Of a DNA stretch of 64,000 nt, positions 15,819 to 25,909 are shown piece after piece. The stretch is from Marinihelvus sp036351115 (lineage in GTDB: Bacteria > Pseudomonadota > Gammaproteobacteria > Xanthomonadales > SZUA-36), in assembly GCA_036351115.1 (NCBI GenBank), contig JAZBOL010000004.1:1-64000 (forward strand), read 5' to 3'. Every line of letters starts with the position of its first letter. The stretch's first letter is position 1. A program made the translations under genes and the position numbers. A model generated the notes under the pieces. That model did no database searches, had not been told where the DNA came from, and saw nothing but the letters and a program-made list of their open reading frames with translations.

Positions 15819-15846
15819 AAAAAAAGACCCGGCCAGTCGGCCGGGT
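15819..15846 (-). terminator. Terminator of the thr operon
   Basis: On the minus strand ACCCGGCC, loop GACT, GGCCGGGT, then C and seven T. It lies about 120 bp beyond the thrC stop. Confidence 0.88.
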
Positions 15847-15964
15847 ATCAAGGAGATGAATCACAACCTCGCGTGAGGTCTGTGCCTCTCTAGAAACTCC
15901 TGAGATTGCAAAAAGTTGGTGGGGACGTCGAAATCTTGGTTCCTTGCCCGGGGAACGCTGTCGC

Positions 15965-17230
15965 TCAGGGCGCCCGCAACGCCTCGAGCAGGGCTGAAAA
16001 CTCGCCGGGAATCCTTGCCGACAGCACCGTCTTGTCCCGAACCTCGGCCAGGGCCGGAGGCAAGGGGACCGGTCGGTGCAGCGTATCCTCGATCACCTCG
16101 GCGAACTTGGCCGGGTGCGCCGTACACAGAAACACGCCGGTTTCCCCGGGCTTGAGGGCCTCGCTCAGTGCGAGCCAGGCCAGGGCGCTGTGCGGGTCGG
16201 CGAGGTAGCCCTGCCGGTCCAGCGCCCGGATGGCGCCCTGGGTCTGGTCGTCATCGATGGCGACGCTCTCCAGGTAGTCGGCAATCGGGCTTCCCGCCCG
16301 CCGAGCCAGCGCCTCCACCCGGGGGAAGTTGTTCGGCAGGGATATGTCCATGGCGTTGCTCAGGGTCGCCACCGTCGGGTTCGGGGCCCAGTTGCCGTCC
16401 GCCAGGTAGCGGGGGATGGTGTCGTTCCGGTTGGTGGCGGCAAGCACCCGCCCCATGGGCAGGCCCAGCGTCCGGGCGATCAGGCAGGCGGTGATGTTGC
16501 CGAAGTTGCCGCTGGGCACGCAGAACACCGGCGCCTCGCCGTCCAGGCGCGCCACGGACTCGAAGTAGTAGCTCACCTGCGCGAGGAGGCGCGCCACGTT
16601 GATGGAGTTGGCCGAATTCAGGCCGAGCTCTTCGCGCAGCGCCTCGTGGTCGAACGCCTCCTTGACCAGGGCCTGGCAGGTATCGAAATCGGCGTCCACG
16701 GAAATGGTGTGGATGTTGTCCCCCAGGGTGCAGAACAGTTTCTCCTGCAGGGGCGAAATGCGGCCCCGGGGATAGAGGATGACAGCCCGCACGCCCGGAA
16801 TTCCGTGGAACGCATGCGCCACCGCAGCGCCGGTGTCACCGGACGTGGCGGTCAGGATCGTGGTCGGTGATCCGTCGGTAAACGCGCCGAGACAGGCCGC
16901 CAGGAACCGGGCGCCGAAATCCTTGAAGGCCAGGGAGGGACCGTGGAACAGCTCGAGCGCGTGCACTCGCTCGCCCACCGCCACCTGGTCCAGGGGAAAG
17001 TCGAACGCCTGGCGCACGAGGGCGTCCACCCGATCCGCCTCCAGGCCGGTCAGGTGCGTCAGCAGGCGTGCACTTCGCTCGACGAAGGGCAGGCCCAGGA
17101 GGGCGGCGACGTCCTCCAGCGGTTCGATGACCTCGGGGAAGTACAGGCCGCGTCCGCGCCCCAGGCCCCGCTGCACCGCCGTGGCGAAGGAGACGCGATC
17201 TTCAGGGTGCGCGAGATTGACGAAATCCAT
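15965..17230 (-). CDS. thrC: Threonine synthase
   Basis: A 421-residue PLP enzyme making threonine and phosphate from O-phosphohomoserine. The N-terminus (MDFVNLAHPEDRVSFATAVQ) aligns naturally with E. coli ThrC. HGPSLAFKDFGARF contains the PLP lysine, followed by LTATSGDTGAAVAHAF. The ATG at 17230 is chosen for that match; a GTG at 17248 is possible. It is the last gene of asnB-thrA-thrB-thrC, 25 bp after thrB, and is followed by a strong terminator. Confidence 0.95.
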   Translation of the reverse strand: MDFVNLAHPEDRVSFATAVQRGLGRGRGLYFPEVIEPLEDVAALLGLPFVERSARLLTHLTGLEADRVDALVRQAFDFPLDQVAVGERVHALELFHGPSLAFKDFGARFLAACLGAFTDGSPTTILTATSGDTGAAVAHAFHGIPGVRAVILYPRGRISPLQEKLFCTLGDNIHTISVDADFDTCQALVKEAFDHEALREELGLNSANSINVARLLAQVSYYFESVARLDGEAPVFCVPSGNFGNITACLIARTLGLPMGRVLAATNRNDTIPRYLADGNWAPNPTVATLSNAMDISLPNNFPRVEALARRAGSPIADYLESVAIDDDQTQGAIRALDRQGYLADPHSALAWLALSEALKPGETGVFLCTAHPAKFAEVIEDTLHRPVPLPPALAEVRDKTVLSARIPGEFSALLEALRAP

Positions 17231-17255
17231 CGCTCGGGCCCCGCTCACGATCCAC

Positions 17256-18203
17256 TCATCGTTCGCTCAGGCGCCGGGCGCCCGCCAGGTCGGCGCGGCA
17301 GCGTCGCACGAATCCCTGTTCCGTCTGGATGAAATGCTGTTGCAGCCAGGCCTGGCCCTCGGTAGCCACGCGGCTGTCATCGACGATGGCGAACACGGTG
17401 GGCCCGGAGCCGGAAATGCCGAAGGCCAGCGCACCCATGCGGATCAGGGCTTCGCGCGCCGCATCGAACTCGGGAATCAGGCTGCGGCGCCAGGGCTCCG
17501 CGATGAGGTCCACGAGGCAGCGCGCCGCGTCCCGGGGCTCGCCCGCGTAAAGCTCGTGCACGAAGTGGGCGAACTGGGCGCCGTGGGCGACGGCCACGCT
17601 GCGCGGCAGCTCCGAGGGCAGCAGCTCCCGCGCCGCCTTGGTTTCCATGTGCGTCCCGGGCCAGGCGACCAGCACCTGCCAGCGTCCCGGCCAGGGCAAG
17701 CCATACTGGTGCGCCCCGTCGGGCAGACACAGGCGGAGACCGCCGAGCAGGCTGGGCGCGATGTTGTCCAGGTGCACTTCACCGGAGATGCTGCCTTCCA
17801 TCTCCGCCATGAGCGCCAGTAACTCGAGGCGATTCAGCGGCTTGCCGAAAAAGCGATTGAGCGCGACCAGGGTGGCGACGATGGAGCTGGCGCTGGAGCC
17901 CAGACCGCTGCCCACCGGCAGCCGCTTGTCGAGGGTGACCCGCAAGGTCTCGATCTCCTTGCCGGCCGCGCGGGTCTTTCGCTCGAAGCGGCGGCAGGAA
18001 ACCATGACGATGTTCTCCTCCGGATCCTCCGGGAGCTCATGGGCAAACGGACCGGTGCAGCGCAGCACCCAATCGTCCTGGGAGCCTGCCCGAAGGCTGA
18101 CGACGTCGCCAAACACGTCGCCTTCCACGGCCTCGAGCGCAAGCCCCAGGGCATCGAATCCAACGGACAGGTTTCCCACCGAGGCGGGCGCAAACACTTT
18201 CAT
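17256..18203 (-). CDS. thrB: Homoserine kinase
   Basis: A 315-residue GHMP-family kinase that phosphorylates homoserine with ATP. The phosphate-binding motif 2, LPVGSGLGSSASSIVA, is clear, and FGISGSGPTVFA near the C-terminus is motif 3. Length agrees with E. coli ThrB (310). AAGGAG lies at a good distance before the ATG at 18203. It sits between thrA (57 bp upstream) and thrC. Confidence 0.95.
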   Translation of the reverse strand: MKVFAPASVGNLSVGFDALGLALEAVEGDVFGDVVSLRAGSQDDWVLRCTGPFAHELPEDPEENIVMVSCRRFERKTRAAGKEIETLRVTLDKRLPVGSGLGSSASSIVATLVALNRFFGKPLNRLELLALMAEMEGSISGEVHLDNIAPSLLGGLRLCLPDGAHQYGLPWPGRWQVLVAWPGTHMETKAARELLPSELPRSVAVAHGAQFAHFVHELYAGEPRDAARCLVDLIAEPWRRSLIPEFDAAREALIRMGALAFGISGSGPTVFAIVDDSRVATEGQAWLQQHFIQTEQGFVRRCRADLAGARRLSER

Positions 18204-18259
18204 GAATCGCTTACTCCTTGATGATTCCGCATCATGCCGACAGCCCCCCTGCGGATGGC

Positions 18260-20710
18260 TCAGACATCGAGGGGTCTCCACGCCGTGCGCAGCACGTCGG
18301 CGAACACCCCGGCGGCGGTCACCGCGCCTCCCGCGCCATAGCCCCGCAACACCATGGGGATCGGTTGGTAGTAATCGGTGAAGATGACGAGGGCGTTTTC
18401 GCCGTCGCGGATGGCGCCCAGGGGCTGGTCCGCCGGAACGGATTCCACGGAAACGCGACATCGGCCGTCACTGATCCGCCCGACGTAACGGAGCACGGCG
18501 CCGGCTTCCCGTGCCGCCTCGATGCGCCCGGCGAAGTCCTCGTCCAGTGCCTTGAGTCGCTCGGGCAGTTCAGCGACATCGGCGTCGGCGGCAAAGCCCT
18601 CCTCGATGACGGGCTGCACGTCGATGTCCGACAGCTCGAGCTCCATGCCCACTTCCCGGGCAACGATCAGGAGCTTACGGGCCACGTCCATGCCGCTCAG
18701 GTCATCGCGCGGGTCCGGCTCCGTGAACCCCAGGTCCATGGCCTTTGCCACGGCCGCCGAGAAGGGCATGCCGTCTTCCAGCATGCCGAAAATCATGGAC
18801 AGGGAACCGGACAGGATGCCCTCGAACACCCGCAGCCGGTCGCCGGAGCGCATGAGCCCCACCATGGTGTCGATGAAAGGCAGGCCGGCGCCGACGTTGG
18901 TTTCGTACAGGAACTTGCGGAAATTTCGAGCGGCCGTGTCCCTGAGCCGGCGGTAGTAGGCCTGGTCCAGCGTGTTGGCCTTCTTGTTCGCACAGACCAC
19001 GTTGAAGCCGTTGGACATCAATTCGACGTAGTCCCGGGCCAGCTTCTCGTTGGTCGTGCAGTCCACGATCGTGGGGTTGAGCAGCCCGAGCCGGTCCTTG
19101 ATGGCGAGAATGTCTTCCAGGGTCCAGGGTTCGCCCGCCCGGTCCAGCTGTCCCTGCCAGTCGTCGAGGTCAATGGCGTCTCCGGCCACGAGAAGTTTGC
19201 GGCTGTTGGCAATGGCGCGGACCTTCAGTTCCTGGTGGTTGGCGGCGAGCTGGTCGGCCTGGCGCTGAATCTGTTCCAGCAGCTCACCGCCGACGTTACC
19301 GCAGCCGAGCAGAATGACGTCGATGTGGCTGGTATGGCCGAAAAACGCCGTGTGGCTGGCGCGGGTGGCGGCCACCGCATCGCGCCGATCGACGACGAGC
19401 GAGATGCCGCACTCGGTCGAGCCCTGGGCGATGACTTCCACGTTGACGCCCGCCGCGGAGTTCGCCATCAGGAACCGGGCCGCGATGCCACGATTGTGCT
19501 TCATGCCGTCACCGACAAGGGTCACGACGGCGCGCTCTTCGAGCACCGTGATGCCGGACACGAGACCGTGCAGGCGCTCGAAGTGGAACTCCTCCTCCAG
19601 GGCGAGCCGGGCCGTTTCCGCCTCGTCGGTCTTCACGCAGAGCGTGATGCTGTACTCGGAAGAGGACTGGACGATCAGCAGGACGGAAATGCGGCGCTGG
19701 GCCAGGGCGCCCATGAGGCGGTTCGCCACCCCGACCCGTCCCCGCAATCCCGACCCCTCGACCGTGATGGCGGCCACGTGGTCGAGCAGGGAGATGCCAC
19801 GCACCGCCTCGTCCTGGGACGCCCCGGCATGGACCACGGTCCCGGGCAGGTCCGGTTCGTAGGTGTTGCGTATCTCGCAGGGGATGCGTGCCGCCGCCAG
19901 CGGCGCCAGGGCCTTGGAACTGATCACGCCGGCCCCGTAGAAGGACAGTTCCATGGCCTCTGCGTAGCTGACTTCCTCGAGCACCCGGGCGTTGCTGACG
20001 AGCCGCGGATCGGCGGTGTAGAAACCATCCACGTCTTTCCAGATCTGGCAGCAGCGGGCCTCGAGGGCGGCGGCCACGGCGGCGGCGGAGTAATCCGAGC
20101 CGTTCCGGCCAAGCAGCTGATAGCGACCGGCGGCGTTCTTGCCATGAAACCCCGGCAGCACCAGGACCCGGGGTCCGTCGTCCATGGCTTCGAGCAGGCG
20201 CGGACGCGCCAGTTCCAGATCCACCACCGAATCCAGCCAGCTGTCGTCGGCCGGTGGCAGCAGGTCCGAGTCCGCCCAGCGGGCATCGACTCCGTGAAGC
20301 TGCAGCAGTCCGGCCATGAGCTGGCTGGAAAGGTTTTCACCGGACGCCAGGATTTCGGCCCGGCTCTCTTCCGGGCAGTTTTCCAGCAGGCGAATGCCCT
20401 GCAGGCGCTGCACGAGGCGTTCCCGCCGCTGGTCCAGGATGGCCTGGAGTCCGGCAACGTCGAGTCCGCCGGCCCCCAGGCCGTCGATGATGTCCTGCTC
20501 GGCGGACAGGATCGCACCCACCGTGGGAGCCGTGTCCTCGCCCTCGACGGCTGCGTCGATGGCCTCGATCAGCAGGTTCGTAACGCCATAGACCGCGGAA
20601 AGCACCACGACCACGGGTTCGGCTTCAGCAAAGCGGCGAATCAGGGCCGCGCTGGCCTGAAAGCCTTCCACGGTTGCGAGCGATGACCCGCCGAATTTCT
20701 GTACCAGCAT
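18260..20710 (-). CDS. thrA: Bifunctional aspartate kinase/homoserine dehydrogenase I
   Basis: An 816-residue fusion with the two activities at the ends. The N-terminal aspartokinase begins KFGGSSLATVEGF. The central ACT region (VRGISLLDHVAAITVEGSG and onward) is the usual threonine-sensing part. The homoserine dehydrogenase starts near residue 465 (IDVILLGCGNVGGELL) and ends with the catalytic-domain helices. The start codon overlaps the asnB stop (TGATG), so the two are translationally coupled. No threonine attenuator peptide was seen before this gene because it is not first in the operon. Confidence 0.96.
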   Translation of the reverse strand: MLVQKFGGSSLATVEGFQASAALIRRFAEAEPVVVVLSAVYGVTNLLIEAIDAAVEGEDTAPTVGAILSAEQDIIDGLGAGGLDVAGLQAILDQRRERLVQRLQGIRLLENCPEESRAEILASGENLSSQLMAGLLQLHGVDARWADSDLLPPADDSWLDSVVDLELARPRLLEAMDDGPRVLVLPGFHGKNAAGRYQLLGRNGSDYSAAAVAAALEARCCQIWKDVDGFYTADPRLVSNARVLEEVSYAEAMELSFYGAGVISSKALAPLAAARIPCEIRNTYEPDLPGTVVHAGASQDEAVRGISLLDHVAAITVEGSGLRGRVGVANRLMGALAQRRISVLLIVQSSSEYSITLCVKTDEAETARLALEEEFHFERLHGLVSGITVLEERAVVTLVGDGMKHNRGIAARFLMANSAAGVNVEVIAQGSTECGISLVVDRRDAVAATRASHTAFFGHTSHIDVILLGCGNVGGELLEQIQRQADQLAANHQELKVRAIANSRKLLVAGDAIDLDDWQGQLDRAGEPWTLEDILAIKDRLGLLNPTIVDCTTNEKLARDYVELMSNGFNVVCANKKANTLDQAYYRRLRDTAARNFRKFLYETNVGAGLPFIDTMVGLMRSGDRLRVFEGILSGSLSMIFGMLEDGMPFSAAVAKAMDLGFTEPDPRDDLSGMDVARKLLIVAREVGMELELSDIDVQPVIEEGFAADADVAELPERLKALDEDFAGRIEAAREAGAVLRYVGRISDGRCRVSVESVPADQPLGAIRDGENALVIFTDYYQPIPMVLRGYGAGGAVTAAGVFADVLRTAWRPLDV

Positions 20711-22374
20711 CAGTAGGCGTCCTTGTGCACGGACCGCATGGCGCGACCGCTCGGATCCGCCATTTCAGCAAAGGCCGGATCCCAGGCCATGGCTTCCGGC
20801 GAAGAACAGGCGACGGACTTTCCACCGGGCACGCACAGGGCGGCGCTCGGCAGGGGAAACAATCGCTCGAAAATCGTCCGGTAATAATAGGCCTCCCGGG
20901 AATCCGGCGTGTTGTGGGGGAAGCGCCGCGCGGCATTCTCGAGGGCCTGGTCCGAGACGCTGGCGGCGGCATGATCGCGCAGCGCATCGATCCAGCCGTA
21001 GCCGACGCCATCGGAAAACTGCTCTTTCTGCCGCCAGGCGACGTCCTCGGGCAACAGGTGGCCCAGGGCTTCCCGGAGCACCTGCTTCTCCATGCCGCCC
21101 TCGGGCACCATCTTGTCCGCCGGGTCCAGGGCCATCGCGAAGTCGAGAAAATCCCGGTCGAGGAAGGGCACCCGGGCCTCCACGCCCCAGGCGGACATGG
21201 CCTTGTTGGCGCGCAGGCAGTCAAACTGGTGCAGGCGTGAAACCTTGCGCACCGTTTCCTCGTGGAACGCGCGGGCATCGGGCGCCTTGTGAAAGTAGAG
21301 GTAGCCACCGAAGACCTCGTCCGCACCCTCGCCGGAAAGCACCATCTTGATGCCCATGGCGCGGATCTTCCGGGCCATGAGGTACATGGGCGTCGCCGCC
21401 CGGATGGTCGTGACGTCGTAGGTTTCCAGGTGGTAGATCACCTCCTCGAGCGCGTCGAGGCCTTCCTGGATCGTGTAGGTGAAGCCGTGGTGCACCGTAC
21501 CGATGGCCTCCGCCACTTTCTGCGCGGCTGCCAGGTCCGGCGAGCCCTCGAGCCCCACGGCGAAGGAATGCAGACGGGGCCACCAGGCGCGACTGCGCTC
21601 GTCGTCCTCCACGCGCCGTTCCGCGTGACGCGCGGCCAGGGCGGCGATGAGCGAGGAGTCGAGGCCACCGGACAGCAACACGCCGTAGGGCACGTCGCTC
21701 ATGAGGTGCGAGCGCACGCTGTCGTCAAGCGCGTCGAACAGGGCCCGGCGATCCGTCGGCTGACGCTCCAGGGCGTCGAAATCGGCCCAGGCAGGGTGGA
21801 AGTAGGGCACCGGCGCCTCCTGGCCTTTCTGCCAGGAATGCCCCGGGGGAAACTCCTCCACCTGCGTGCACACCTCCATGAGGGCCTTCATCTCGGAGGC
21901 GACATAGAGCCGGCCGGCCTCGTCGAAGCCCGTGTAGAGCGGAATGATGCCCACCGGGTCGCGGGCGATCAGCCAGTGGTCCCGCTCCGCGTCGTACAGT
22001 ACGAAGGCGAACATGCCGCGGAGCTCGTTCAGAAAACCGTCGCCCCGGGCCTGGTAAAGCGGCAGGATGACCTCGCAATCCGATTCGGTGCTGAAGTCGT
22101 AGCCGGCCAGGGGTCCGCCCCGCAGCTCGGCGTGATTGTAGATTTCGCCGTTCACCGCCAGGGCGCACTGACCGTCGCGCGACAGCAGGGGCTGGGCGCC
22201 CGTGTTGACGTCCACGATCGCCAGACGTTCGTGCGCGAGCACGGCGCGGGCGTGCGTGAAGCTGCCGCTCCAGTCGGGGCCCCGGTGGCGGAGCAGCCGG
22301 GATTGTCGCAGCGCCACTTCCCGGAGCGCGTCGGATGCATCCTCGATATTCAGGATGCCGAAAATGGAACACAC
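20710..22374 (-). CDS. asnB: Asparagine synthase, glutamine-hydrolysing (AsnB)
   Basis: A 554-residue two-domain enzyme converting aspartate to asparagine with glutamine and ATP. The start is GTG followed directly by Cys2 (MCSIFGIL), the N-terminal nucleophile of the glutaminase domain; RHRGPDWSG and LAIVDVN follow. The synthetase domain has the PP-loop LLSGGLDSSLIAAL. Length equals E. coli AsnB. It is the first gene of an operon with thrABC. That links two branches that spend aspartate and is not the E. coli arrangement. Confidence 0.95.
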   Translation of the reverse strand: MCSIFGILNIEDASDALREVALRQSRLLRHRGPDWSGSFTHARAVLAHERLAIVDVNTGAQPLLSRDGQCALAVNGEIYNHAELRGGPLAGYDFSTESDCEVILPLYQARGDGFLNELRGMFAFVLYDAERDHWLIARDPVGIIPLYTGFDEAGRLYVASEMKALMEVCTQVEEFPPGHSWQKGQEAPVPYFHPAWADFDALERQPTDRRALFDALDDSVRSHLMSDVPYGVLLSGGLDSSLIAALAARHAERRVEDDERSRAWWPRLHSFAVGLEGSPDLAAAQKVAEAIGTVHHGFTYTIQEGLDALEEVIYHLETYDVTTIRAATPMYLMARKIRAMGIKMVLSGEGADEVFGGYLYFHKAPDARAFHEETVRKVSRLHQFDCLRANKAMSAWGVEARVPFLDRDFLDFAMALDPADKMVPEGGMEKQVLREALGHLLPEDVAWRQKEQFSDGVGYGWIDALRDHAAASVSDQALENAARRFPHNTPDSREAYYYRTIFERLFPLPSAALCVPGGKSVACSSPEAMAWDPAFAEMADPSGRAMRSVHKDAY

Positions 22375-22462
22375 GGGATCGTTCTTCTGTCAGCCTCAAA
22401 CCCGCATCATAACCAGCCCGCGGGCATCATAGAACCGGTGGCTTGGCTATCATGAGGAAGAC

Positions 22463-25400
22463 ATGTCGCTGAAAAAACTCGTCCTCTGGATTTTCGCGCT
22501 GACGATCAGTCTCGTTGGGGGGCTGTTGGTCTGGGCCTTCAACGCGGATCTCGGCCGTTTCCAGCCGCAAATCGAGGCTGCCCTGACGAAGCAGCTGGGC
22601 CGGGAGACCCGCTTCGACGATCTGAACATCGACCTGGGCTCCAGCATCGAGGTGCGCGCGAGCGGATTCCGCATCGCGAACCTGCCCGGCGCCAACCCGG
22701 ATGACCTGCTGCAGGTCCCTTCCTTCGAGGGCGCCGTCAGGCTGGCGTCGCTGTTCGGCGATGGCCCACTGGTGATCGAACGCCTCGAGGCTGACGGGGT
22801 TCAGCTCAACCTGGCCTGGGACGGGAACGGAAACGGCAACTTCCAGCTCGGCGCGCCAACCGCGGCCACCCCCACCGCGGAAGAGCCACCGCTCCAGCAA
22901 CGGTTGTCCCTGGGCCAGAGCCGCATCGGGGACGCCACCGTGACCCTGGCCTGGCCCGGCCACGAAAACCGCCTGGAGATCCGCAACCTGGAGGTGGCTG
23001 ATGGTGCCGAGGACATGATCACCATCTCACTGGACGGCGCTGTCAACGGCAAATCCATGGGGTTCTCCGGGCAAGTGGGACCGCGGCAGGGACTGCTGAA
23101 CGCCGGAGCCGTCACCATCGAGGGCAAGGGAAATTTCTCCACCTTGCTCGTGGACGGGAAGGCCGAGATCGACAACCTCGAACGCCCGGACCGACCCATC
23201 GTTCGGCTCGACATCCGGGGCAACGACATCCGGGACGTCGAGGCCTTTCTCGGCCTCGAGGAGGGACCGGCCGGCTCTTACCAGCTGTTGCTGGACAGCA
23301 AGCAGGCGCAGGATCGATGGACCGTCGATCTCCGCGGTCACATCGGCGAGTCGACCTTTGACGCCGAAGGCGAAGCCAGCGGTCTCCGGGATCTTTCCCG
23401 GGTCGGTCTGAACGTCAATGCCAGGGGACCCGATCTGGGTAACGTGCTGCGCCTGTTTCGCCTCGACGATTTCCAGGAGGAGCCGTTCGAGGTCCGGGGC
23501 CGGGTGCTCCGGGACGGGTCGGACCTGAAGCTCCAGGAAATCCACATGGACATCGGGTCGACGCGCTTCGACCTGGACGGCACCCTGGGTGACTTTCCCC
23601 ATTTGCAGGACGCGCAGGTCGCCCTGGAGGTCCGGGGTGACGACATCGAGTCATTCCGTGGCCTGCTGGGCCTGCCCGGCGCGGCCGACGGGCCCTTTTC
23701 CCTGGAGCTGACCTTCGAACCCGGCGCCGGCCAGGGTCCGGGCAGTGACAGCTACGACCTCATGTCGGCCGAGCTCCGGACCAACCTCGGTACGCTGGGG
23801 TTGAAAGGCAACGTGTCGGACGACGCGCGTTACGCGGGCAGCACGCTGGCGATCGATTTCGACGGAACGAACGCCCTGGACAGTCTCGGTGATTTTGGCC
23901 TCCCCGGGCTCGAACCGTCACCCTACGCCGTCGACGCCCGGGTCGAAATCCGGGAACAGGGCGTGTTCATCGAACAAGGCCAGGTGACCGGCCTCTATGC
24001 CATGGACGCTACCGCGTCGGGCCTGGTCGGCTGGCAGCCGCTGGACGCGGTGACGAACATCGACATCGAACTCGACGGTGCGGACCTGGCAGGCACGCTC
24101 GTCCCCCTCGGCATCGAGTGGCCCCTGGCCAGCGCCCCCTTCAGGCTCACCAGCGGTCTCCGGGCAACGGCATCGGGCCTTCGCTTCGACGACCTGGTTC
24201 TCCAGGTCGCGCAGTCGCGGCTGGAGGGGGATGCCCTGGTCCCCCTCGTCGATGACCTTTCCGGGCTTGACGCCACCCTGCAGGCCGAAGGGCCGGAGCT
24301 GACGAACATCTTTCGACCCGGCGACGCGATGGACGTCCCCCCCGGCGCCTGGTCCCTGGCCACGCACCTGCGACGGGTCAATTCGCACCTGGTGATGGAA
24401 AACACCCGGATCACCCTGGCCGATGTGGAGCTGACGGGAGAAGTTACCTTGCCCTGGCCGGTGCAGGCGGGCAACGGGGCTTTCACACTGGAGGGCCGGG
24501 GCCAGGACATCACCACGGTGCTTCCCCGGATGGATGACTTCGCGTTCGCCCCCCAGGCCTTCACGATTTCTGCGGAAGCGGCGGTGGAGGAGGGCACCTG
24601 GCGATTCAGGCCATCCTCCGTGCAGCTCGGGAGCGCGAGCCTGACCATCACGGGGACCGCGGATCAGACGTCCGGTAACGCGCGGTCGAACCTGGACCTG
24701 GACCTGGAGATCCCCAGCCTCGCCGCGCTGGGAACCTGGCAGGGAGAACGCCTGAGCGATGCGCGAGTCGCGCTGACGACCCGGCTGGACGGTACCCGGG
24801 ATCGCCTCGAAGCGCGACCCCTGGAGCTGACCGCGGCAGATTCGACGGCCACCGGAAGCCTGGTCTGGGATACTTCCGGCGCCGTGCCCCTGCTCGACCT
24901 GTCGCTGACGTCCGAACGGTTTGATCTTCGCCCGCTGCTGCCGGCACCCGAGCCCGAATCGCCCGACGCTGCGCCGGAAACGCCGCCCTCCCGGGACCAA
25001 CGACTGATTCCGGACACCCCCCTGCCCCTGGACTGGCTCGATGCGCTCGAAGCCACCATGGTCCTCGAAATCGGGCAGGTGATCATGCACGACCGGCTGG
25101 TGAACGACCTGAGCGTGGCTGCCAGTTTGCGAGCCAGCCTGCTCACGCTGGAGCGGTACCGTGTCAAGGGCAAAACCGGTGAGTTCGATATAACCGGGCA
25201 GCTTCAGCGGCGCAGCGACGGCAAGGCCGAGGTCACGCTGGATCTGGATGCGAAGGACCTGCTGCCGGCCCGGGAAGACTGGCAGAACGCCGACCCGGCC
25301 ACCCTGCCCCAGATCGACGCCCTGGCGGATGTCCGGGCCGTGGGGGCCACCCCCCGGGAACTCGCCGCCAGCCTGAACGGCCGGCTGCGCGCCACGGCGA

Positions 25401-25909
25401 CGGAAGGCGTGCTCCCGGGTAACGGCCTGGGCGCACTGAATACCTATTTTCTCGAGCAGCTGCTCGCCATCCTGGTCCCCGGGCTGAAGGCGAAGGGACC
25501 CACGACACTCCAGTGTTTCGCCGCTAACATTCTCATCAGCGACGGCATCGTGACCCCGGAGCCGGTCCTTGCCTTGCGGACGGACAAGCTCCTTATCCTG
25601 GCCGCCGGGTCCGTCGATCTGGGGAGTGAAAAGCTGGACCTCCAGTTTCAGACCACGCCGAGCAAGCTCCTGGGCAGCAGTCTGATGGAGCTCGTCAATC
25701 CCTTCGTCAGCCTCGAGGGCACCCTGGCCAAACCCAGCCCGGTGCTCGACCCGGGAAGGACCCTCTTCTACGGGGGCGCCGCTGCAGCGACGGGCGGCCT
25801 GTCCATCATCGCCAAGGGGTTGTGGGACCGGCTCCGGGGCGCCCAGAAGCCCTGCGAGCAACTCCGGGATGCCCTGGAGGAAGAAGCCCGAAAGGAAGGG
25901 CTCCGCTAG
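22463..25909 (+). CDS. AsmA-family inner-membrane/periplasmic protein
   Basis: A 1148-residue protein with one N-terminal transmembrane helix (residues about 5-27) and a very long periplasmic part rich in beta strands. The chorein-like AsmA N-terminus is visible (FQPQIEAALTKQLGRETRFDDLNIDLGSSIEV), and the AsmA C-terminal domain ends the protein (LLILAAGSVDLGSEKLDLQFQTTPSKLLGSS). AsmA/YhdP-type proteins are implicated in phospholipid movement to the outer membrane. Its stop codon shares the sequence CTAG with the stop of the convergent TonB receptor gene. Confidence 0.88.
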   Translation: MSLKKLVLWIFALTISLVGGLLVWAFNADLGRFQPQIEAALTKQLGRETRFDDLNIDLGSSIEVRASGFRIANLPGANPDDLLQVPSFEGAVRLASLFGDGPLVIERLEADGVQLNLAWDGNGNGNFQLGAPTAATPTAEEPPLQQRLSLGQSRIGDATVTLAWPGHENRLEIRNLEVADGAEDMITISLDGAVNGKSMGFSGQVGPRQGLLNAGAVTIEGKGNFSTLLVDGKAEIDNLERPDRPIVRLDIRGNDIRDVEAFLGLEEGPAGSYQLLLDSKQAQDRWTVDLRGHIGESTFDAEGEASGLRDLSRVGLNVNARGPDLGNVLRLFRLDDFQEEPFEVRGRVLRDGSDLKLQEIHMDIGSTRFDLDGTLGDFPHLQDAQVALEVRGDDIESFRGLLGLPGAADGPFSLELTFEPGAGQGPGSDSYDLMSAELRTNLGTLGLKGNVSDDARYAGSTLAIDFDGTNALDSLGDFGLPGLEPSPYAVDARVEIREQGVFIEQGQVTGLYAMDATASGLVGWQPLDAVTNIDIELDGADLAGTLVPLGIEWPLASAPFRLTSGLRATASGLRFDDLVLQVAQSRLEGDALVPLVDDLSGLDATLQAEGPELTNIFRPGDAMDVPPGAWSLATHLRRVNSHLVMENTRITLADVELTGEVTLPWPVQAGNGAFTLEGRGQDITTVLPRMDDFAFAPQAFTISAEAAVEEGTWRFRPSSVQLGSASLTITGTADQTSGNARSNLDLDLEIPSLAALGTWQGERLSDARVALTTRLDGTRDRLEARPLELTAADSTATGSLVWDTSGAVPLLDLSLTSERFDLRPLLPAPEPESPDAAPETPPSRDQRLIPDTPLPLDWLDALEATMVLEIGQVIMHDRLVNDLSVAASLRASLLTLERYRVKGKTGEFDITGQLQRRSDGKAEVTLDLDAKDLLPAREDWQNADPATLPQIDALADVRAVGATPRELAASLNGRLRATATEGVLPGNGLGALNTYFLEQLLAILVPGLKAKGPTTLQCFAANILISDGIVTPEPVLALRTDKLLILAAGSVDLGSEKLDLQFQTTPSKLLGSSLMELVNPFVSLEGTLAKPSPVLDPGRTLFYGGAAAATGGLSIIAKGLWDRLRGAQKPCEQLRDALEEEARKEGLR

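Noticed and set aside
18218..20686. 822-codon open frame on the plus strand opposite thrA
   Set aside because: Antisense shadow caused by high GC. Its translation is low complexity (His, Gln, Gly, Val-rich) with no domain, and thrA on the other strand is certain.
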